64,000 nucleotides of DNA from Breznakia pachnodae (GTDB taxonomy: Bacteria; Bacillota_I; Bacilli_A; Erysipelotrichales; Erysipelotrichaceae), in the NCBI RefSeq assembly GCF_030814225.1, contig NZ_JAUSUR010000005.1:186001-250000 (forward strand), read 5' to 3'. A program made the translations under genes and the position numbers. This document shows positions 8,617 to 18,027 of the stretch, in pieces (position 1 is the first letter of the stretch; each line of letters opens with the position of its first letter). The notes beneath the pieces are model-generated. The model was not told the origin of the DNA. It ran no database searches and worked only from the letters and a program-made list of their open reading frames with translations.

Positions 8617-9933
8617 TTACAGTAATGGGAATAAACCTACAACATGTAATATATTTAGTAGAATACCTGCAGTAATTGCTCCCACTGGACCAATTGCCAT
8701 CTTCATAATTTTTGTACCTGTTAATTCATTGATAAAGTATACCATTGCACAGATAAAGAATCCGGTAGTACCACCCATTTGAATACTCGCATTTACTGAT
8801 CCAATCAACAGTGCAAATTCCATTGCGGTAATCATTGAAGAACGAATTGAATCTGAAGCATCTTTAATTGATGGCAGTTTTTCAAACCCTTTACCAATTA
8901 AACCTAATACCATAACTTCAATAAAGATTACTGCAGCACCTGCGATTGCTGCAAAAATAGGATTTGGCATTAAGTATCCAATTGGATATACAAAACATAA
9001 TCCTGCAACACCATATACTCCAGTTGTAATTGCAGTTGTTGCAATTAATGGAATAAATCCTAACGAACGCATTGTTTCAGCTAATGCTGCCTGATTAACC
9101 AACTCACTTGTAGTTGATGGATCAACTGATTTATATGCATCTGCAAGTGTATAAATTGAAACCTCTGAACCTGCAAATACACCAATATTACATGCAACTG
9201 CAATTAATCCACCAGTAATCATTAAGAATGGTAAATTCTTTTTGATTCGGTTAATACGTTGGGTAAAGATGTTTTCACCCTCTTCAACAACTGCAGTTTC
9301 TTTTTGTTCCTTCTTAGCTTTCACATCGGTAAAGATAGCTAATCCTATCAAAATTACAATCCCTGTAAGCATCTGTAATACATCGGTCATATTTGGAACT
9401 GTAATAACTACAATTTGTCTAACCAGTAATGTTACTACTGTAGAGATAATTCCCTTCTTAGCACCAAACTGACGAAAGATTGCAATTAAAGGGAATAATG
9501 AGAATCCGGCAATAACTGGATCACCTAATGCTCCTAATCCTGTAATCATATCAACTGGTAATGAAGTTAATGCAGTATTTATCATCCCTAAACTAGATAA
9601 ACATAGTGCACCCCAGATTCCTCCAAAGATTGGAGCAAGCCATTTTTTTGGTGCGATAATTCCTAAAATATCCGTTGATAGGAAGAGTAACCATGGATTT
9701 AATAATTTTGTTGAAATGGTAAATGCGATTCCTACAGATGCTATAAACCCAACACTTAATCCAAATGCAATTGATGCTAGTTCCGGACGCTTCATACGCC
9801 CTTCAATAAATTCTGGAATTACTGGACGAATTCCATCATGGAATACTGCTGCTCCAATATTTGATAAAAATGCTGAAGAAGCACATAATGCTATTACTAC
9901 TATAAAATCTAATGCTGAATATCCATCAAACAT
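8617..9933 (-). CDS. yhfT: YhfT-family integral membrane protein
   Basis: 438 residues, almost entirely hydrophobic with roughly ten or more membrane helices and one charged cytoplasmic loop (about 205-235). The opening, with IGAAVFHDGIRPVIPEFIEG, and the gene order identify it as YhfT, the presumed transporter of the yhf system. It starts 3 bases after yhfU. The substrate is unknown; transport is inferred from topology and context. Confidence 0.85.
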   Translation of the reverse strand: MFDGYSALDFIVVIALCASSAFLSNIGAAVFHDGIRPVIPEFIEGRMKRPELASIAFGLSVGFIASVGIAFTISTKLLNPWLLFLSTDILGIIAPKKWLAPIFGGIWGALCLSSLGMINTALTSLPVDMITGLGALGDPVIAGFSLFPLIAIFRQFGAKKGIISTVVTLLVRQIVVITVPNMTDVLQMLTGIVILIGLAIFTDVKAKKEQKETAVVEEGENIFTQRINRIKKNLPFLMITGGLIAVACNIGVFAGSEVSIYTLADAYKSVDPSTTSELVNQAALAETMRSLGFIPLIATTAITTGVYGVAGLCFVYPIGYLMPNPIFAAIAGAAVIFIEVMVLGLIGKGFEKLPSIKDASDSIRSSMITAMEFALLIGSVNASIQMGGTTGFFICAMVYFINELTGTKIMKMAIGPVGAITAGILLNILHVVGLFPLL

Positions 9934-9936
9934 GTT

Positions 9937-10305
9937 CTATTGTCCCCCTGTTTCTCTGTCACTTAATATCTCGATTAAAATAGGTGCGGCAACATCGATC
10001 TTGTCATGTGCCATACCAAATACTATTTTTCCCTCATTCACTATCTTCTCAATTTTTTCTTTTTTTGGATTTTCTCCATTCTTACAAATCGTTGCACATT
10101 TAGAATAACCAATTGCTCCAATTAAAATAGAAATTGCTGCTCCACCACCACTTTCACAAGCCCCTAGATAGTAATCAACTTCCTTGTTTTTAAGCATTGG
10201 TATTGCTTTCATATCGTTTGTAATAATAACTTCAATATTTGGATTAGCAGCTAATACTGCTGCTTTCATTTCATCTTTCTTTAGTCCTCCAATTGCAATT
10301 TTCAT
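9937..10305 (-). CDS. yhfU: YhfU / DUF2620 family protein
   Basis: A 122-residue protein with a glycine-rich, Rossmann-like pattern (MKIAIGGLKKDEM, YYLGACESGGGAAISI). The ATG at 10305 is chosen because the upstream in-frame GTG lies within the AGAGGTG ribosome binding site. One base separates it from the PRD gene stop. No catalytic role is established for the family. Confidence 0.82.
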   Translation of the reverse strand: MKIAIGGLKKDEMKAAVLAANPNIEVIITNDMKAIPMLKNKEVDYYLGACESGGGAAISILIGAIGYSKCATICKNGENPKKEKIEKIVNEGKIVFGMAHDKIDVAAPILIEILSDRETGGQ

Positions 10306-10306
10306 T

Positions 10307-10681
10307 TTATTCACCTCTTCTCTTATCTGATTTTAAAATATTGCATAAATGTAAATACATAAAATGTATTTCGTTTTCTGGTAAAGATGTTTGTATTGCA
10401 GTTACAATTTTATTTGTAAGATCTTCTGCATATACATATTCTTCACATCCCCTAATCTCATCAACTACACTTTGTTCTAGTTGATTTAGTTGTTCTTTAT
10501 CGCGCTGGCGTTTCATTGCAGCAGCAATATGTGTTATAAACACACCTGCTGTTTCATCAGTTATTAGAACATTGGTATGTTCATTTAAAATATCGACTAT
10601 CTTTTTTAAATCTGTATATTCATAGTCTGTAACCATGTTTATTTCCAATAACATATCAATTCTTTCTAATAACTCATTCAT
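10307..10681 (-). CDS. Stand-alone PRD-domain protein
   Basis: 124 residues forming a single PTS-regulation domain, with the conserved-His region ITHIAAAMKR and a second His motif in EIHFMYLHLCN. PRDs are normally phosphorylated by HPr or EII proteins inside antiterminators or activators; here there is no RNA- or DNA-binding domain. It overlaps the yhfW end by 8 bases and precedes yhfU, so it is translationally coupled in the operon. It may link the pathway to PTS phosphorylation, by inference. It is not part of the E. coli yhf set. Confidence 0.8.
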   Translation of the reverse strand: MNELLERIDMLLEINMVTDYEYTDLKKIVDILNEHTNVLITDETAGVFITHIAAAMKRQRDKEQLNQLEQSVVDEIRGCEEYVYAEDLTNKIVTAIQTSLPENEIHFMYLHLCNILKSDKRRGE

Positions 10682-11906
10682 AATGATTCTCCTTTTTCTT
10701 TAATAGTGGTAGAAATGATGTACCATATTGTATCTGACAATCAAAGTATTCTGCAACTGTAGCTCCGATATCTGCAAGAGTATCTCGCTCGCCAATAGTT
10801 AATGAGACATCTTTTAGATTTGGTGTATAAATTAATAATGGTACTTTTTCTCTAGTGTGTTTGGCATGACCGATTGTTGGATCATTTCCATGATCTGCAC
10901 ATACCAACAGAATATCATTTGTATCAAGTTCAGAAATGATTTTATTTAGATATTGATCACAAAGATTGATTCGATCTACATATCGCTTTACATCTTGTGC
11001 ATGACCAGCTAAATCTGTTTCCTGAATATTCAAACAATAAAATCCATCTTTTTTCTTTCTTATATCATCTAATAATTTTTCAAAGCATTCACTACTATCA
11101 ACACATGAATAATTATGATGTGATGGATTTATCACAATATCAGCAACTTTTCCATAGAAGTAACAATCTACTCCTTTTTTATGTAACTGATATGGTAACT
11201 GTACTTTCTCATCAACTCCATAACCTAAGTGTACAACATGATAATTCGCTTTGTATACACCAGAGCCTGGTGCATCAACACCGATATACTCATCAAATAC
11301 TTTTATGTTGTCTACAAGATTCTGATAACTCACACCAGACCCACCAAAGGCAATCACTCTTGCTACCTTAACCTGTCCCCGAACAATCTTCCCTACGTTT
11401 TTAATTTCATCAAATCCACATAAATCAATTGCACCGATTACATTAAAGGCTTGACCTAAATCAGTTTCAATATTATCACCAACAAACATACAATCATTTA
11501 CTGACAATATTTCTTTTCCATCCTTATAAATTCGTTTGGTCTGGTATCCTTCATTTCTTAGTGTAATCTCTATATCATCAATTACTTCTGACAATTTAGA
11601 GAATAATGGTTTTTTAGGATTTGTCCCCATAATTTCCTGATGACCAAAGAAGGAATCTGCTCCGTAGTGTTTTAAATTAGCAATACCACATATTGCTGTT
11701 GATGATTTCTTGAACACAGGTAATTCTGTATCTATTGCATTCATTAAACCTAAATCAATAAGGGTATTCCAACTTTTCAATTCACTTGATTCTAATAAAT
11801 GTAACGCTGTGTTTGCTCCTACATCTTGTGGTCTCACTTCAGCAACATCTTTCATCTCACCAACACCAAAGCTATCTAAGACAACTACAATGAATCGATT
11901 ACTCAT
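10674..11906 (-). CDS. yhfW: YhfW, phosphopentomutase-like metalloenzyme
   Basis: Alkaline-phosphatase-superfamily protein of 410 residues resembling phosphopentomutase. Metal ligands are suggested by VVVLDSFGVGEM near the N-terminus, by FFGHQEIMGT, and by ADHGNDPTIGHAKHTRE near the C-terminus. The ATG at 11906 (MSNRFIVVV) is used rather than an earlier in-frame start; it overlaps the yhfX stop by 8 bases, indicating translational coupling. The substrate is unknown. Confidence 0.85.
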   Translation of the reverse strand: MSNRFIVVVLDSFGVGEMKDVAEVRPQDVGANTALHLLESSELKSWNTLIDLGLMNAIDTELPVFKKSSTAICGIANLKHYGADSFFGHQEIMGTNPKKPLFSKLSEVIDDIEITLRNEGYQTKRIYKDGKEILSVNDCMFVGDNIETDLGQAFNVIGAIDLCGFDEIKNVGKIVRGQVKVARVIAFGGSGVSYQNLVDNIKVFDEYIGVDAPGSGVYKANYHVVHLGYGVDEKVQLPYQLHKKGVDCYFYGKVADIVINPSHHNYSCVDSSECFEKLLDDIRKKKDGFYCLNIQETDLAGHAQDVKRYVDRINLCDQYLNKIISELDTNDILLVCADHGNDPTIGHAKHTREKVPLLIYTPNLKDVSLTIGERDTLADIGATVAEYFDCQIQYGTSFLPLLKKKENHYE

Positions 11907-13056
11907 GGCGTTCTCCCAGTGGTCCATATCGATAAATCGTAAGTGGTTGCTCACTATGAATCCCTTCCACTAGAACGATATCACTTCGACTGGTAAACAT
12001 TTGAAAGCGAAATGCACTAATTACGATATCTCCTATTTCATGATTGTTTTGAAGTCCAATGTAATAGTCAATGCTATCTAAATCTGGTAAGATAACTTCA
12101 TCAATTACTGCCTCTCCTTTTGCTTTCACAACATATGCATTTTTCCAATGTCCACGGCGATAGAATCCCCCACCAAAGAAATAAGCATGATTTTTGAAGT
12201 TATGTGAAACTTCACTGACATATACAACTGCTGTTTTTTCTTCTAAGTCCAATACAGCGTGACCAGGCGTTGTCCCTGTAAGTCCATGACCTGGTTCACC
12301 AATGGTTCCACCAAGTTGCTTAATTAGCGGAATGGAACTGGTACAGGTAGCAGAAGGAACATTCAACTCTGATATTTTTATTCCAAGATTATTTAATATC
12401 AATTCAGCCTTCTTCATTGTATTCAGATTTTCGGTTTCAACAAATGCTTGTTTCTCACTATCAAATAAAATTGCAGGAAATACAGTTAAACAATCAATCT
12501 GAACATTTTCAAGTTCTTTTACTTGTTTCACCAACTCTTCAAAGTCTTTTAACAATATTCCTTCTTTTTGACCACTATAGATTAAATCACTATCATCAAT
12601 TACTCGTAACATAAGTTTTTGAACAACATTATGTTTTTTTGCATACATATTAATTTTTCTGATTTTCTCTATAGAAAATACAGTGAAGTAATCAACACCA
12701 TAAACAATCAAGTCTTCAATAAGATAATTTGGTGTCTGTACTAAATGACCAACATTACAGATTGGAATATTGTGCTGCATTAATACTTCCGCTTCTTTAT
12801 AGTCGACAACAACTGCACCAGAATAACCCATATCAGTTAAAATTCTAGCCAAGTATGGATTCCTACCCAACTGCTTTAACATGAAGTATAACTTCACATC
12901 ATTTGCTTTTGCTTCATCTAACATAATTTTAGAGTTTTCTTTGAACTGATCAACATCAACTACAAATGTATCAGGACGAATCTTGAAGTCTTTGCTTAAT
13001 TGAACTGCACAATCAACCAATTGCTTATTTCTATCTATCACTTTATTTAAAAACAT
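11899..13056 (-). CDS. yhfX: YhfX, alanine-racemase-like PLP enzyme
   Basis: Fold-type III PLP enzyme of 385 residues. YFMLKQLGRNP holds the likely PLP Lys61, and VFPAILFD, CTSSIPL and GEPGHGLTGTTPGH give further active-site blocks. The ATG at 13056 follows a strong AAAGGAGG site, so the longer reading from 13074 is rejected. First gene of the operon, downstream of the promoter at 13104-13132 and divergent from yhfZ. Its reaction is not established. Confidence 0.87.
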   Translation of the reverse strand: MFLNKVIDRNKQLVDCAVQLSKDFKIRPDTFVVDVDQFKENSKIMLDEAKANDVKLYFMLKQLGRNPYLARILTDMGYSGAVVVDYKEAEVLMQHNIPICNVGHLVQTPNYLIEDLIVYGVDYFTVFSIEKIRKINMYAKKHNVVQKLMLRVIDDSDLIYSGQKEGILLKDFEELVKQVKELENVQIDCLTVFPAILFDSEKQAFVETENLNTMKKAELILNNLGIKISELNVPSATCTSSIPLIKQLGGTIGEPGHGLTGTTPGHAVLDLEEKTAVVYVSEVSHNFKNHAYFFGGGFYRRGHWKNAYVVKAKGEAVIDEVILPDLDSIDYYIGLQNNHEIGDIVISAFRFQMFTSRSDIVLVEGIHSEQPLTIYRYGPLGERHE

Positions 13057-13072
13057 GCATCCTCCTTTCTTC

Positions 13073-13158
13073 AATATACATTTTTTTGTATTTTGATACC
13101 TTCATTGTATTTCCTTTTGAAAGCGTTGTCAATATTAATATACATTTTTTTGTATTTT
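13073..13158 (-). promoter_or_regulatory. yhf operon promoter with twin operators and cre
   Basis: The minus strand reads TTGACA (13132-13127), a 17-base spacer, then TACAAT (13109-13104), a near-consensus sigma-A promoter. A 22-bp sequence containing ATACA-TTTTTT-TGTAT occurs identically at 13137-13158, just upstream of -35, and at 13073-13094, downstream of -10. Between them TGAAAGCGTTGTCA (13118-13131) matches the cre consensus with one mismatch and overlaps -35. YhfZ is the obvious candidate for the twin sites and CcpA for the cre. Confidence 0.75.
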
Positions 13159-13224
13159 CGTCATAATCCATAGTAAATATGATTTTTCTATGATAAAATA
13201 CATGTAGTTAAAGGAGTACACTTA

Positions 13225-14136
13225 ATGTCAATCTATAACAAGAATGGTCAGGCAATCATTAAATTAGCAAAATTCTTTCTCGCTCTAGATACAGATGAGC
13301 GAATTCCTACAATCAGTGTATTTGAGAAAGAATTAGATGTTGCAAGAGGAACCGTACAAATTGCATTAGAAACTTTAAAATCTAATCAAGCAATTACTAC
13401 TGTCTCTAAAGGACATATGGGAAGTTATCTATTAAAAAAAGATATCTATAAACTCTTGGAGTTTGCAGATATCTCATTTGTGATAGGAGTAATGCCACTT
13501 CCCTATTCAAAGAAATATGAAGGATTGGCAACTGGTTTAAAAACCGTTTTAGATAATCAGTTTGGTCTACGAATTAATCTTGCTTATATGTCTGGATCAA
13601 ACTCCAGGATTGATATGATCGAAAGTGGCCGTTATGATTTTTCAATTGTGTCAAAGTATACTGCAGAACTTGCAATTCACAACAAAAAAGCAATTAAGAT
13701 TATTCAAAGTTTTGGAGAACACTCCTACCTCTCTGGTCACTGTATTGTTTTCGCAAAAGACATAGAAACAGTATTACGTGATGGTCTTACACTCGGTATT
13801 GATATGAACTCGATTGATCAGGAACAACTTACTTATAAGGTTGTTAATGGTTATAAGGTTAACTTAAAAAAACTAAACTATAATCAGATCATGGAAAAAA
13901 TATCAACCAAAGAAATTGATGCGGCGGTTTGGAATATTGATGAAATTGTGGAACGTTATCCGGACTTCAAGTATTTACCAATCGATGTTGATAACAATGC
14001 TGACTCTGAGGCAGTTGTTATTACAAGCCTGGAACGTCCTGAAATAGGAGTTCTGCTTTCTCAACTAATTGATATCAATGAAGTAATCAACATTCAAGAG
14101 AAAGTAGTTTCAAAGCAAATGTTACCAGTATATTAA
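13225..14136 (+). CDS. yhfZ: YhfZ, GntR-like transcriptional regulator
   Basis: 303 residues: an N-terminal winged HTH (about 1-70; SVFEKELDVARGTVQIALETL is the helix-turn-helix stretch) followed by a periplasmic-binding-protein-like effector domain typical of YhfZ. AAAGGAG precedes the ATG. It is divergent from yhfX with 168 bp between starts, and the twin operators in that gap are its likely targets. The effector ligand is unknown. Confidence 0.88.
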   Translation: MSIYNKNGQAIIKLAKFFLALDTDERIPTISVFEKELDVARGTVQIALETLKSNQAITTVSKGHMGSYLLKKDIYKLLEFADISFVIGVMPLPYSKKYEGLATGLKTVLDNQFGLRINLAYMSGSNSRIDMIESGRYDFSIVSKYTAELAIHNKKAIKIIQSFGEHSYLSGHCIVFAKDIETVLRDGLTLGIDMNSIDQEQLTYKVVNGYKVNLKKLNYNQIMEKISTKEIDAAVWNIDEIVERYPDFKYLPIDVDNNADSEAVVITSLERPEIGVLLSQLIDINEVINIQEKVVSKQMLPVY

Positions 14137-14171
14137 CAGACACTCACAATTTATGTGAGTGTCTGTTTTTT
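14136..14171 (+). terminator. yhfZ terminator
   Basis: A perfect 12-bp stem (ACAGACACTCAC and complement, 7-base loop) is followed by T6. The stop codon of the convergent 14151-14798 gene lies at its loop, so the last codons of that gene encode one arm. Confidence 0.85.
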
Positions 14172-14798
14172 ATTTATTCTTTGTTCACAATATTCTTTCG
14201 CATATTCAATAATTCCCTTAGATCCGCAAACATATTTTCCAGTATCACCATTGGCTAATTGAATATTTATTATATCCAAAGCTTTTTGATAATTATGCTC
14301 ATATATCTCACATAAAATATAATTTAAAGTGTGATAAGAATTATCACTAATCATGTTTTTAAAATCATTCATTGTTTTAATTTCAGAACTATATTTTTCT
14401 AAATACTGCTCTGTCTGATCAAATACAAAATCAAGAACATTTCCCATCTCTTCAGGTCCTGATATAGAAACTTCCCATTGCTGTAACTGTAAACAATCTG
14501 CTGTAAATGCTCCTTGTACATGAAAACTAAATGGTTCTTTATCTGCAACTTCTTTCATATCAAATACATCCCAATAGATGTCATCCAGCGCTACTGGTTT
14601 ACACCACAAATTAATTTTGATACTTTTTCCTAGTTTTACTGGTGGAACAAACACTAATAATTCATATATCATATTATCTATAACTTTATACACATATCCA
14701 TTGATCATCTTGTATCCATGCTTTTTGCCGCAAGAACGAATCGTACTCTCATATGTTTTCTTCATTAGTTTTAGATACTTTTGTTCTTCACGCGTCAT
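14151..14798 (-). CDS. Hypothetical protein, 215 aa
   Basis: Not firmly assigned. The first 80 residues (KKHGYKMINGYVYKV, ELLVFVPPVKLGKSIKINLW) have a beta-rich layout loosely like DUF4304-type proteins; the C-terminal part is helical. No signal or membrane segment. The ATG has a GGAACAA-type site only. Its 3' end overlaps the yhfZ terminator. Confidence 0.6.
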   Translation of the reverse strand: MTREEQKYLKLMKKTYESTIRSCGKKHGYKMINGYVYKVIDNMIYELLVFVPPVKLGKSIKINLWCKPVALDDIYWDVFDMKEVADKEPFSFHVQGAFTADCLQLQQWEVSISGPEEMGNVLDFVFDQTEQYLEKYSSEIKTMNDFKNMISDNSYHTLNYILCEIYEHNYQKALDIINIQLANGDTGKYVCGSKGIIEYAKEYCEQRINKKQTLT

Positions 14799-14977
14799 AA
14801 TTGTTCCTTTCTACATTCTATTATCAAATAATATACTTATAGTTTTGATTATATCAAAACTTTAGAAAAGACAAAACAGTATAAAATTAATTATTCTCTT
14901 CAAACAGTATAAGAATTTTATGTATGTTTATCCCCATTATTCTTTATCATAATTGTCTGCTAATGGTTAAATGACAT

Positions 14978-15466
14978 CTAAAATCCATATGGAACAGTTT
15001 GAGGCATTTTCAATTCGTATATATCAAAATCATTATCATTGCATTCAAAAAGTATTTTAAGCAAACTAATAATTTCATCTTTGTCTTTTGAATTTCGAAA
15101 AATTCCTTGCTTAGGTTCCACTTTATAATATTCCCATTCTCCTATTCTCTGTAGCTGTTTCTTTGTCGGAGAAATAGCAGTGAATCTTATCCAATAACGA
15201 TTAGCATTTATATATTTTTCTACTTTGCTCAATTCCTTTTTGCTTATGAAAAGATTTGTAATTCGTTTTGGTTTTTTTATTCCTAACAGTTTATTTGCAT
15301 CAACATTAAAAATATTGCATAACATTTCTATCATTTCATAATCAGGTTCACTTTTACCTAGTTCCCATTTAGAAATGGTTTGTGGTTTAACATGTAACAT
15401 TTCTGCTAGTTGTAGTTGTGAAAGATTGCTTTTCATGCGAAGCTTTTTTAAATTTTCTTTAAACAT
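14978..15466 (-). CDS. XRE-family transcriptional regulator
   Basis: 162 residues. The N-terminal Cro/C1 HTH (about 1-62) includes LSQLQLAEMLHVKPQTISKW. The C-terminal 100 residues (RYWIRFTAISPTKKQLQRIG onward) are a small unknown domain that may sense a ligand. The ATG at 15466 has a GAGGTGAT site; the longer reading from 15523 lacks one. Target unknown. Confidence 0.8.
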   Translation of the reverse strand: MFKENLKKLRMKSNLSQLQLAEMLHVKPQTISKWELGKSEPDYEMIEMLCNIFNVDANKLLGIKKPKRITNLFISKKELSKVEKYINANRYWIRFTAISPTKKQLQRIGEWEYYKVEPKQGIFRNSKDKDEIISLLKILFECNDNDFDIYELKMPQTVPYGF

Positions 15467-15515
15467 AATATCACCTCTACCTAAATCATACTTAATTTTT
15501 ACGGTATAGCAATAT

Positions 15516-15548
15516 AAAGGCAACTCAACGTTTCATTGAGTTGCCTTT
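15516..15548. terminator. Symmetric hairpin, possible terminator
   Basis: A perfect 13-bp stem (AAAGGCAACTCAA and complement, 7-base loop) lies upstream of the XRE gene. It has only short T runs, so it may be a terminator or a regulatory dyad. Confidence 0.5.
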
Positions 15549-15953
15549 GTTACTAATTTTTATAGTTTCTAATTCCTTGTCTTTTTTCATTAATCTCCTT
15601 CAAACAAAAAAGTACCAGTCCTTTATTAAACTAGTACTTTCGTTTATTAATGCGCATATTATTATTTAATGTGGTTTAGCCATTCTCGACCACTCAGTTT
15701 GTAAAAAAGATTTGCTCTTTTTACATATTTATAATAACAAAGCATCAAATTAGTGTCAATCAGTTAATAACACTAAGCCAGTAAATAATTTTCTACTATA
15801 GGAAACAGTGTATATCCAGACTTTCTTAAGATTTCTTTAGAAATAGATTTTCACTTTTAAAATACCAATATTATAACATTGATTTATATGGCTTTATTTG
15901 GAGTTGCTGATATAATAATTATGGTTTGATTATAAAAGGGAGAGTTGATAATT
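15549..15953. other. Intergenic stretch before corA
   Basis: No credible gene. A second hairpin (15609-15640: AAAGTACCAGT against ACTAGTACTTT, one mismatch) is followed by AT-rich sequence. A TATAAT at about 15910 may be the corA -10 box; no clear -35 was seen. Confidence 0.4.
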
Positions 15954-16859
15954 ATGATTACTAAAATAGATTTCCATGAAAATATGTATAACTGGATTAA
16001 CATAAATACAGATGATATTGGTGACTTATCAAAGTCATATAAAGAATATGAGATTGATGATGAAATTATTGCTTACTCTTTGGATAGAAATGAACGTCCC
16101 CATTTAGAGTATGATCAGTTGAATGATACATTTGTTTTAATTTTTAATGTTCCTAATCAAGAGAAAATAGATGATCATTATGAAACAATACCAATGACAT
16201 TTATTATTAAAAACACTAAATTAATTACGATTACTAATAATAAAAATGAATATATTGTTGATAAGATGAAACAGCATTTAGAATTAAATACTGATATTAG
16301 TATTTTTCAATTTCTATTTAGTAGTTTATTTATTATCTCAGATGCATTTTTTCCTCTGGTTGAAGAAATGAATAGTGATCGTAAAACTATTAATGACAAA
16401 CTAAAAGAGAAAACAACAAAGAAAAATTTATTGTCTTTATCTGATTTAGAAACTGGTATTGTTTATTTTGTATCAGCAACTAGACAAAATGTCGTTTTAT
16501 TAGAACAAGTAAAAACCCATATGATTTATCGTGTTCTAAATGATAGTGAAAAAGAGCAATTTGAAGATGCTTTAATTGAAGCTCGACAATTAGTTGAAAT
16601 GACTAAACTTGCTTCACAAATCTTACAGCAATTATCTGGAACCTATAATAATGTTTTAAATAACAATCTAAATGATACTATGAAAGTATTAACTGCATTA
16701 TCTATTCTATTAACAATTCCAACTATAATTTCAGGATTCTTTGGTATGAATATGCCACTGCCATTAGAAAACGAACCTTTTGGATGGATTGTTACAATAG
16801 TCTTAGCATTTGTTCTTTGGCTACTACTCTCTTTTATTCTCCATAAATTAATGAAATAA
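15954..16859 (+). CDS. corA: CorA-family divalent metal transporter
   Basis: Membrane channel for Mg2+ or related divalent cations. It has a long cytoplasmic N-terminal domain (about 1-240) and two C-terminal helices bracketing the signature GMN in SGFFGMNMP; the protein ends with a basic HKLMK tail. 301 residues, normal for the family. The ATG at 15954 is taken over an upstream in-frame TTG that is too close to the GGGAG site. Monocistronic, followed by a terminator. Substrate inferred from family. Confidence 0.9.
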   Translation: MITKIDFHENMYNWININTDDIGDLSKSYKEYEIDDEIIAYSLDRNERPHLEYDQLNDTFVLIFNVPNQEKIDDHYETIPMTFIIKNTKLITITNNKNEYIVDKMKQHLELNTDISIFQFLFSSLFIISDAFFPLVEEMNSDRKTINDKLKEKTTKKNLLSLSDLETGIVYFVSATRQNVVLLEQVKTHMIYRVLNDSEKEQFEDALIEARQLVEMTKLASQILQQLSGTYNNVLNNNLNDTMKVLTALSILLTIPTIISGFFGMNMPLPLENEPFGWIVTIVLAFVLWLLLSFILHKLMK

Positions 16860-16861
16860 AG

Positions 16862-16894
16862 GAATTCTTCAAATTTGACTGAAGAATTCTTTTT
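16862..16894. terminator. corA terminator
   Basis: A 10-bp stem (GAATTCTTCA / TGAAGAATTC) followed by T5 on the plus strand; it also separates the convergent SDR pseudogene. Confidence 0.8.
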
Positions 16895-16897
16895 CTT

Positions 16898-17592
16898 TTA
16901 CCAAGGTATAATACCATCTTTATTTACAAACGTTCCTGTCGGTCCATCTTTGTCGATTGTAGCCATTTTAACAATTGCATCAGTTCCCTCTTCTAGTGTC
17001 TGCGCTCCTCTACTAAACTGTTCTCCAGTTTTTGTAGGTCCTGGATCCACTGCATTAATATGCATATGTGGTAATCCTTTTGCATATTGAACTGTCAACA
17101 TGGATACCGCAGCTTTTGAAGAACTATATGCCAAAGTATTTACTTTTGATTCTATTGTCTCTAGGTTTAATATAGTGCCAAATGAGCCAAGTCCACTACT
17201 CACATTTACAATAACTGGATGTTCTGAATTATCTAATAATGGTAGAAAATGATGAGTCACATTCACAACGCCAAATACATTTGTCTGGTAAACATGTTCC
17301 ATTATGTCTACTGTCACTTCTCTTGGTGTAGTTCTTCCACCAGAAATACCAGCGTTATTGATCAGGACATCAATATGCCCTTCTCTTTTCAATAATTCAT
17401 TTGCAGCTTTTTTACAGACTCTTCATCTGTTACATCAATAACAATATATTCTACATTCAATTCATTCGCTGCCTTTTTTCCTTTTTCTTCATTTCTAGAA
17501 CCAATATATACCTTATGACCTAATCTCTTTAAACGTTTGGCAGATTCATAGCCTAGTCCTGTGTTACCACCTGTAATAAATGTAATTGTCAT
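16898..17592 (-). pseudogene. Short-chain dehydrogenase/reductase, frameshifted
   Basis: Two reading frames together make one SDR of about 230 residues. The first (17592-17389) has the cofactor motif TGGNTGLG; the second (from about 17395 to 16898) has NNAG, the NVSSG serine and YSSSK. The break is in an A6 run on the minus strand (17408-17413): seven A would restore one frame. It is therefore a one-base deletion in a homopolymer, a sequencing error, or a slippage site. It lies 90 bp downstream of a MarR gene that is also broken in an A run, probably one operon. Confidence 0.8.
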
Positions 17593-17682
17593 ATTTCGTT
17601 CCTCCTGTGTTTATAGTGAATTACTAACTTTTCTTATAAGAATACCAAATATTATTTTTTAGTATAGAATAAGGATTTGGCT

Positions 17683-17995
17683 TTATATTTTTTCACCCAA
17701 TTTATCATCAATATAATCTTTTAATTTCCATACATCAAATCCATTTGTTTCCTCACTTACTATAAGTTTTTTATTCTCCAAAACATCAATCATTTGTCCT
17801 AAAGTAGCTTTATCCATTCCTTTAGCAATTGCTGCTTCTGTTTGTGTAATACCTGGGTTTTCATGAACAACTAACATAATTCCATAGTTAGCTGTAGTAA
17901 TTTCTATTTTTTTTTAATTCTTTTTGAAGTGAACTATTTAATACATGTACCAACTTCATCAACTGATAACTCATTGAATCATCTACTGAATACAT
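17683..17995 (-). pseudogene. MarR-type regulator, frameshifted at a poly-A run
   Basis: From the ATG at 17995 (AAGGAGAT site upstream) the frame runs MYSVDDSMSYQLMKLVHVLN and then meets an A9 run (minus strand; 17907-17915). With A8 it would continue into a winged-HTH region (NPGITQTEAAIAKGMDKATL) and end at 17683, about 103 residues, short for MarR. A 23-bp palindrome in the promoter region fits autoregulation. Broken as sequenced; slippage could restore some product. Confidence 0.7.
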
Positions 17996-18027
17996 ATTAT
18001 GATCTCCTTTGTATAGTATTGTTCAAA

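Noticed and set aside
10997-11371. Plus-strand 124-codon frame inside yhfW
   Set aside because: Antisense shadow rich in His, Leu, Gln; yhfW is clearly coding on the other strand.
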